A stretch of DNA of 64,000 bases, taken from the NCBI RefSeq assembly GCF_025961835.1, contig NZ_JAOQOK010000001.1:1178001-1242000 (forward strand), written 5' to 3'. The translations under genes and the position numbers were made by a program. The notes beneath the pieces were generated by a model. The model was not told the DNA's origin and did not search any database. It was given only the letters and a program-made list of their open reading frames with translations. Every line of letters begins with the position of its first letter. The first letter of the stretch is position 1. This document shows, piece by piece, positions 59,671 through 64,000 of the stretch. The stretch comes from Sphingobium sp. B2D3C (GTDB lineage: Bacteria; Pseudomonadota; Alphaproteobacteria; Sphingomonadales; Sphingomonadaceae).

Positions 59671-61152
59671 ATGGGCCGCAAATATCTGATGCTGTGGTTG
59701 AGCGGCGCCCTCGTGGCAGGCTGCGCAACCACGCAATCGAGCGAGGCACAGCAGGGCGGTATCCGCACGGCGACCTCGATGAGCCAGTCCGAGCGCCAGC
59801 AGGGCGCCAAGGCACACCCGGAGCTTCTGGCGGAATTTGGCGGGGTCTATAATGGTCCGCAGGCCACCTATGTGACCAGCGTCGGCAAGCGCATCGCGGT
59901 TCAGTCGAGCCTGTCGAACCAGCAGAATGATTTTACGATCAGCCTGCTCAATTCATCGGTGAATAACGCGTTCGCGATCCCCGGCGGCTATGTCTATGTG
60001 ACCCGCCAGTTGCTGGCGCTCATGAATGACGAAGCCGAGCTGGCGGGCGTCCTTGGCCACGAAGTCGGCCACGTCGCAGCCCAGCACGGCCAGCGCCGCC
60101 AGAGCGCAGCCACGCGCAACTCGATCCTCGGCGTGCTGGGGCAGGTGCTGGTTGGCGCTGTCGCGGGCGATTCAGGGCTGGGCCAGCTCCTGCAACGCGG
60201 CATCGGCACGGGCACGCAATTGCTGACACTCAAATTTTCCCGGTCGCAGGAATATGAGGCGGACGATCTTGGCATCCGCTATCTCGCGAGCGCGGGCTAC
60301 GACCCCAAGGCGCTGTCATCCATGCTCGCCTCGCTGGCGGCACAGAACACGCTGGACGGGCAGGTGCGCGGTCAGGGTACGGCGGTGCCCGAATGGGCCA
60401 GCACACACCCCGATCCCGCCTCCCGCGTGCGCCGCGCGCTCACCAATGCGCAGGCGACCCGCTCCACCAACACGCTGCGCAACCGCGACATATTCTTCAA
60501 TCAGCTGGGCGGCATGATTTATGGTGACGATCCCAAGGACGGGATCGTGCAGGGCAATCAGTTCCTGCATCCGGTGATGAAGCTCAAGTTCACGGCGCCC
60601 CAGGGTTTCTCGATCCAGAACGGCGCCAGCGCCGTGGCGGTTGTCGGCCAATCCGGCCAGGCGCAATTCTCGATGGCGCAGTTTAATGGCAATCTCGACG
60701 GCTATGTCCAGTCGGTCTTCAATCAGCTGGCTGGGCAAGGGCAGGCGCCGGACATTCGCGTCCAGCGCACCACCATCAACGACCTGCCGGTCGCGTCGGG
60801 CTCGGCCAGCATGGCCAACAGCCAGGGGACACGGCTCGACGTGACGGTGGTTGCCTATCAGTTCGGCCCGTCGACAGCCTATCACTTCATTACGGTCACG
60901 CCGGCGGGGCGGGGACTGGGATCGCTCTCCACGCTGATCAACTCCGTGACGCGCATGACGGACAAGGAGGCGGCGGCGATCAAGCCGCGTCGCTTGCAAC
61001 TGGTGACGGTGCGTCAGGGCGATACCGTCCAGGCACTCTCCAGCCGCATGGCGTTCGACGATTACAAGGTCGAGCGGTTCCTGGTGCTCAATGGGTTATC
61101 GTCCAACACTGCCTTGTCCACAGGCAGTCGGGTCAAGATCGTGACCTACTGA
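59671..61152 (+). CDS. M48 family metallopeptidase lipoprotein with C-terminal LysM-like domain
   Basis: Envelope zinc peptidase of 493 residues. A lipobox (LSGALVAGC, Cys at about 18) suggests lipid anchoring. The M48 core has INAFAIPGG-like NNAFAIPGGYVYVTR, the zinc motif HEVGH (130-134) and the third ligand in SRSQEYEADDLG. A central region of about 170 residues (LKFTAPQGFSIQNG onward) is unassigned. The last 48 residues (LVTVRQGDTVQALSSRM to GSRVKIVTY) follow the LysM pattern, implying peptidoglycan binding. M48 lipoproteins such as BepA act in outer-membrane protein quality control, but BepA has TPRs instead of LysM. It stands alone between accA and convergent pilin genes. Confidence 0.9.
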   Translation: MGRKYLMLWLSGALVAGCATTQSSEAQQGGIRTATSMSQSERQQGAKAHPELLAEFGGVYNGPQATYVTSVGKRIAVQSSLSNQQNDFTISLLNSSVNNAFAIPGGYVYVTRQLLALMNDEAELAGVLGHEVGHVAAQHGQRRQSAATRNSILGVLGQVLVGAVAGDSGLGQLLQRGIGTGTQLLTLKFSRSQEYEADDLGIRYLASAGYDPKALSSMLASLAAQNTLDGQVRGQGTAVPEWASTHPDPASRVRRALTNAQATRSTNTLRNRDIFFNQLGGMIYGDDPKDGIVQGNQFLHPVMKLKFTAPQGFSIQNGASAVAVVGQSGQAQFSMAQFNGNLDGYVQSVFNQLAGQGQAPDIRVQRTTINDLPVASGSASMANSQGTRLDVTVVAYQFGPSTAYHFITVTPAGRGLGSLSTLINSVTRMTDKEAAAIKPRRLQLVTVRQGDTVQALSSRMAFDDYKVERFLVLNGLSSNTALSTGSRVKIVTY

Positions 61153-61161
61153 GCGCTGGAT

Positions 61162-61205
61162 TGAATAAACAAAAACGGGTGGCAACCAAATGGTCGCCAC
61201 CCGTT
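61162..61205 (-). terminator. Terminator of the Flp pilin gene(s)
   Basis: On the minus strand a 10-bp stem (AACGGGTGGC/GCCACCCGTT) with an inner ACC/GGT pairing is followed by TTTTTGTTTATT. It starts 46 bases after the first pilin stop. On the plus strand it follows the M48 gene by about 20 bases and may act there too, though the T run is weaker. Confidence 0.88.
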
Positions 61206-61250
61206 CTTATGAGGGAGTCGTCGAAACAGCCTCAGTAAACTGATAATTCG

Positions 61251-61427
61251 TCAGGATGCGGCTGGCGTCTCGAGCTCGTCCGACACGTTGTTAAACGTGT
61301 TGCCGAGGCTTCCGCCAATGGCGCTCATGCCGGCGATGGCGGCGACGGCGATCAGGGCTGCGATCAGGCCATATTCGATGGCGGTCGCGCCCTTGTCGTT
61401 CTTGAACAACTTGCGAAGGGTCTTCAT
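61251..61427 (-). CDS. Flp/Fap-type type IVb pilin
   Basis: Prepilin of 58 residues. A short basic leader (MKTLRKLFKNDKG) is followed by the cleavage site G-A in KGATAIEYGLIAALIAV, with the Glu at position 5 and Tyr at position 6 of the mature protein that mark the Flp class. Then comes the membrane helix that packs in the pilus core, and a short tail (NTFNNVSDELETPAAS). GAGGAGA lies about 7 bases before the ATG. A second pilin gene lies 128 bases upstream on the same strand. No Tad/Cpa assembly genes are in the window. Confidence 0.93.
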   Translation of the reverse strand: MKTLRKLFKNDKGATAIEYGLIAALIAVAAIAGMSAIGGSLGNTFNNVSDELETPAAS

Positions 61428-61555
61428 AGGATGTCTCCTCAATTCCTTGGTATCAATCACACCCGGCCACTGAATGGGGTCAGCAAGCAGGCTATCGATA
61501 CGGCGGATTGATTTCCAAATCCCTAATCTGGGGCCCAGTTGTAAAAAAATGGTGG

Positions 61556-61726
61556 TTAATGGCTGGTCACTTCGTTCGATACTTCATTCCAGGTACGGGT
61601 CGTCGATGAACCAAGGTGCGATACGCCTGTGACGAGCGCCAGCACGATCAGGGAGAGGATCAACCCATATTCAACGGCAGTGGCGCCTTTTTGGGATATG
61701 AGAAGGCTGTGGATGAAGGCCCGCAC
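61556..61726 (-). CDS. Second Flp-type pilin, divergent copy
   Basis: Prepilin of 56 residues. The GTG at 61726, with AGGA 8 bases upstream, starts VRAFIHSLLISQKG; cleavage should fall before ATAVEYGLILSLIVLALV, again with Glu5 and Tyr6. The mature tail differs from the first copy: GVSHLGSSTTRTWNEVSNEVTSH. Sequence identity to the first pilin is confined to the leader-cleavage block. A 128-base AT-rich gap with a CTGGGGCCCAG palindrome lies between the two, so they may have separate promoters. It could be a minor pilin; this is inference. Confidence 0.8.
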   Translation of the reverse strand: MRAFIHSLLISQKGATAVEYGLILSLIVLALVTGVSHLGSSTTRTWNEVSNEVTSH

Positions 61727-61808
61727 GAGGGTTTTCCTGAAAGCAGATGTCGGTCCAACGCGGTGTAAAGCGCAAGCCGTTAACAATTTGTAGGATGATC
61801 GCCCGAGC

Positions 61809-62228
61809 ATGACCGGAATGAACCAAAGCAAACCGCCACTGGTCGTCGTCGCCGCGGCGCTGGTAGATGCGCAAGGCCGGGTGTTCGTGCAGCAGCGCCC
61901 TCATGACAAGGCGATGGGCGGCTTGTGGGAGTTTCCCGGCGGCAAGGTCGAGGCCGATGAAACCCCCGAAGCAGCGCTGATCCGCGAGTTGCGCGAAGAA
62001 CTCACGATCGAGACCGAAACCGCCTGCCTCGCGCCGGCGAGCTTTGCGACTGGCATGATCGGGGAGCGACCGCTGCTGCTTCTGCTGTACGTCTGCCGCA
62101 AATGGCAGGGCATCGTTCAGCCGACAGAAGCGCCGGACAGCCGCTGGCTCCACACCCACCAGTTGTTCGCGCTCGACATGCCCCCCGCCGACGCACCGCT
62201 CGTGGCGATGCTGGACGCGCTGCTCTAG
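61809..62228 (+). CDS. mutT: MutT-type Nudix hydrolase (8-oxo-dGTP diphosphatase)
   Basis: Sanitises oxidised nucleotides, removing pyrophosphate from 8-oxo-dGTP. The 139-residue protein carries the Nudix box GGKVEADETPEAALIRELREELTI with all metal-binding Glu residues. WEFPGGKVE and the length agree with MutT rather than other Nudix branches. Starts at 61809 (MTGMNQ) and 61818 (MNQSK) are both possible. It is divergent from the pilins and converges, three bases apart, with a methyltransferase gene. Confidence 0.9.
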   Translation: MTGMNQSKPPLVVVAAALVDAQGRVFVQQRPHDKAMGGLWEFPGGKVEADETPEAALIRELREELTIETETACLAPASFATGMIGERPLLLLLYVCRKWQGIVQPTEAPDSRWLHTHQLFALDMPPADAPLVAMLDALL

Positions 62229-62231
62229 CGA

Positions 62232-63092
62232 CTAGGTCTCGGTGGCGGGGGAGGGGCCCAAAGCCTCCGCCAGCGACACCGTCGCGCTGCCACGCCGCGC
62301 GGGACGGGGCTGATCCGGATCGGGCGCCCATCCGCTGCCATGCAGGATCACGAAGCGTTCCCGCGTCCGCCCATCCGGGTCAGCGGCCTGCGCGAAGTGC
62401 GCCGCTGCCAGCGACAGCCCTGCGCGCGTCAGCGGCGGCGGCGGCGAGGCGAGGCACTGCGCTGCGCCCATGCCGCGCAGATCTGCCATAAGGCTGAAGA
62501 TCGAGCCGTAGCGCACGTCCAGATTGTCGCTATCCGCCACCGGCATGGTGAAGCCGGCACGGGCGAGCAGATCACCGAGCGCGCGGACGTCGATCTGCGG
62601 ATGAATGCGCTGGGCGGGCCTCTCCCCGTCGGCCGCCAGCAGCGCTGCCTTGAGCCGCGCCAGCGATCCCGCGCCGATCATCGTCAGGAGGAGCAAACCA
62701 TCGGGCCGCAACGCGCGGCGCAGCGCAATCAGCGCGCCCGGCAGGTCGTTGATCGTATCGAGCGTGCCGCAGCACAGGATGAGGTCGAAGCTTTCCGGCG
62801 GGTAGGGGAGAGCATCCTCCCGAAGAATGTCGCCTCCGCAGGCTTGCGCGAACCGCGCGCCGGGATCGGCTGCTGTTACCGAGCAACCCCGCGCAGCGAG
62901 GGCATCGACCAGGCGGCGGTCCGGGCAGCCGATGGTGAGTGCGGACTCGAAGGCACGCGTCACGTCGTCCAGTCGCTCCAGCATGGCATCGGCCATCGTG
63001 GCGTAAAGAAAGTCGTGCGCCGAAAAATTGCCGGCGGCGCGGTCGCGGCGCTGGGCCCGCAAAGCCTCGTTGAAGATCACCGGGACAGTCAT
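62232..63092 (-). CDS. SAM-dependent methyltransferase, BioC/NDUFAF5-like
   Basis: Class I methyltransferase domain in a 286-residue protein. The start MTVPVIFNEALRAQRRDRA and the following FLYATMADAMLERLD are characteristic of the group including mitochondrial NDUFAF5, an arginine hydroxylase for respiratory complex I, and bacterial BioC. The SAM region (LTIGCPDRRLVDALAARG) is weaker than usual, as in NDUFAF5, and the motif after it is LILCCGTLDTINDLPGAL. A C-terminal segment of 40 residues is rich in Pro and Arg. Substrate is not known. Its start faces comF across 43 bases, an arrangement common in alphaproteobacteria. Confidence 0.82.
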   Translation of the reverse strand: MTVPVIFNEALRAQRRDRAAGNFSAHDFLYATMADAMLERLDDVTRAFESALTIGCPDRRLVDALAARGCSVTAADPGARFAQACGGDILREDALPYPPESFDLILCCGTLDTINDLPGALIALRRALRPDGLLLLTMIGAGSLARLKAALLAADGERPAQRIHPQIDVRALGDLLARAGFTMPVADSDNLDVRYGSIFSLMADLRGMGAAQCLASPPPPLTRAGLSLAAAHFAQAADPDGRTRERFVILHGSGWAPDPDQPRPARRGSATVSLAEALGPSPATET

Positions 63093-63135
63093 GGCCGGGC
63101 TTGTGCCGACTCCCGCTGCGTGGAACAAGCCGCTT

Positions 63136-63894
63136 ATGGCCGTTCGGACGATTTTGCAGGCCGCACTTGCGCCCCTGCTCGATTATGCGCTGCCGCCGCG
63201 ATGCCCCGGCTGCGGCGTCGTGGTCGGCGCGGTGGGGACGTTCTGCGCGGACTGTTGGCTGTCCATCGATTTTATCGGCGAGCCGATCTGCGCGACATGC
63301 GGGGTCGACCTGCCGGGGCCGCTCGGCGGGGACATCACGTGCGGGGCCTGCCTATCCGAGCCACCGCCCTATGATCGCGTGCGCGCCGTCATGACCTATG
63401 GCGAGATTGCACGAACCGTGGCCCATCGCCTGAAATACGGGCGGCGGCTCAGCCTCGCGCGGGTCATGGCAGAGCATATGACGCGACTGGTCGCGCAAGA
63501 CGAAACCGCAGGATCAGCCGATCCGCCCCTCTTCCTGCCAGTCCCGCTGCATCGCTGGCGACTCTGGTCCCGTGGGTTCAATCAGTCCGCGCTGATGGGC
63601 CGCCATATTGCCCGCCGGAGTGGCGGCGTGCTGGAGCCGGAGCTTTTGCGCCGCGTGAAGGCGACGCCGCCGCTCCATATGCTGAGCCGGCGGGAGCGGC
63701 AAAAGATCGTAAAAGGCGCCTTCGCGCTCGCCCCCGGAGCGGCTGCGCGTTTGGCTGGCCGCCATGTGATCCTGATCGACGATATCTGGACGACCGGGGC
63801 CACTGCGAGCGCTTGCGCGCGCGTGTTGCGGTCCGCGGGCGCGCGCCGGATCGAGGTGCTGTGCTGGACGCGGGTGGGCATGGACGAACATTGA
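63136..63894 (+). CDS. comF: ComF family protein (phosphoribosyltransferase-like)
   Basis: Protein of 252 residues with an N-terminal zinc finger (RCPGCGVVVGAVGTFCADCW, CATCG, CGAC) and a C-terminal phosphoribosyltransferase fold ending in the PRPP loop VILIDDIWTTGATASACARVL. ComF homologues are needed for DNA uptake in naturally competent bacteria, where they help bring single-stranded DNA into the cytoplasm; in others the role is open. The ATG at 63136 is chosen because an earlier one overlaps the divergent methyltransferase start. Glutaredoxin follows. Confidence 0.92.
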   Translation: MAVRTILQAALAPLLDYALPPRCPGCGVVVGAVGTFCADCWLSIDFIGEPICATCGVDLPGPLGGDITCGACLSEPPPYDRVRAVMTYGEIARTVAHRLKYGRRLSLARVMAEHMTRLVAQDETAGSADPPLFLPVPLHRWRLWSRGFNQSALMGRHIARRSGGVLEPELLRRVKATPPLHMLSRRERQKIVKGAFALAPGAAARLAGRHVILIDDIWTTGATASACARVLRSAGARRIEVLCWTRVGMDEH

Positions 63895-63955
63895 CATTCG
63901 TTTCCATGCGCACGACATCCGGTCTTGAGACTTATCACAAGGGAAACAGCCACGC

Positions 63956-64000
63956 ATGGCGCATGTCGAGATCTACACGCGGGCCTTTTGCGGATATTGC
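63956..64000 (+). CDS. grxC: Glutaredoxin 3, N-terminal 15 residues (cut by window edge)
   Basis: The partial product reads MAHVEIYTRAFCGYC, with the CxxC redox site intact and the spacing of GrxC. AAGGGA lies upstream at moderate distance. A comF-grxC order is common in alphaproteobacteria. The rest lies beyond the window, so only the N-terminus supports the call. Confidence 0.85.
   Translation, partial: MAHVEIYTRAFCGYC

Noticed and set aside
63122..63145. EcfG general-stress promoter (GGAAC...GTT) before comF
   Set aside because: The elements are 14-15 bases apart rather than 16-17 and overlap the chosen start region; other GGAAC sites in gaps also lack a matching -10.
1..64000. tRNA, rRNA or other structured RNA genes
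   Set aside because: Reading the gaps on both strands I saw no cloverleaf with a TTCGAAT-type arm or rRNA text. A covariance-model scan would settle smaller RNAs.

Overview
The window looks like ordinary chromosome from a GC-rich alphaproteobacterium, most likely of the order Sphingomonadales (Sphingobium/Novosphingobium/Sphingomonas group). The grounds are gene content and local order: glpX after hom, a tonB-exbB-exbD-exbD set, lysC followed by a nitronate monooxygenase and ptsP, ybgF/cpoB-tilS-ftsH, ptsP next to a RodZ-like gene, and a short palindrome of the type scattered through sphingomonad genomes. The genus call is inference; no rRNA gene is present to test it. Coding density is high, genes lie on both strands in short operons, and I see no prophage, intact insertion sequence, CRISPR array, tRNA or rRNA gene.

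Layout. 1-5.4 kb: glpX (cut by the window edge), homoserine dehydrogenase, a secreted protein of unknown function, and the TonB energy-transduction operon closed by a clear terminator. 5.4-6.6 kb: a PilZ gene between two gene-poor stretches that look degenerate. 6.6-13.2 kb: an ABC exporter, an intracellular PHB depolymerase, a dipeptide epimerase, a small membrane protein, an MscS-type channel and ubiG. 13.3-23.3 kb: lysC, nitronate monooxygenase, ptsP (EI-Ntr), a RodZ-like protein, cpoB, tilS and ftsH, all on the plus strand. 23.4-30.3 kb: a DUF3800 gene, rpoZ, a phospholipase D/cardiolipin synthase-like gene, a PmtA-like methyltransferase, and the minus-strand operon dapF-mtaB-ftsY-yciB.

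30.4-42 kb: a lipoprotein, asd, a marR-emrA-emrB efflux operon with a likely operator, an alpha/beta hydrolase, an M2 metallopeptidase, a membrane diguanylate cyclase, AMP nucleosidase, a peroxiredoxin and yqgE. 42-51 kb: ahcY behind a perfect 16-bp palindrome, then DUF457-photolyase-cyclopropane synthase, then a patatin and an endonuclease/exonuclease/phosphatase-family gene on the other strand, and a host-attachment-family protein. 51-64 kb: radA-cvpA-NifU-like-DUF423, aroK-aroB, a 63-aa membrane protein with a 612-aa secreted protein and xerC/D, accA, an M48 lipoprotein, two Flp-type pilins, a MutT-like Nudix gene, a methyltransferase, comF and the start of grxC.

Several pathways recur. 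The aspartate family is represented by lysC, asd, hom and dapF. Envelope and lipid work is represented by TonB/ExbBD, CpoB, the PLD and PmtA-like genes, CFA synthase, patatin and M48. The most distinctive items are a 78-bp palindromic element carried in frame inside mtaB, the symmetric candidate operators before ahcY and marR, the uncharacterised 63-aa/612-aa pair before xer, and two Flp pilins with no assembly genes nearby. I do not see a clearly new multi-gene system; those are the best leads.
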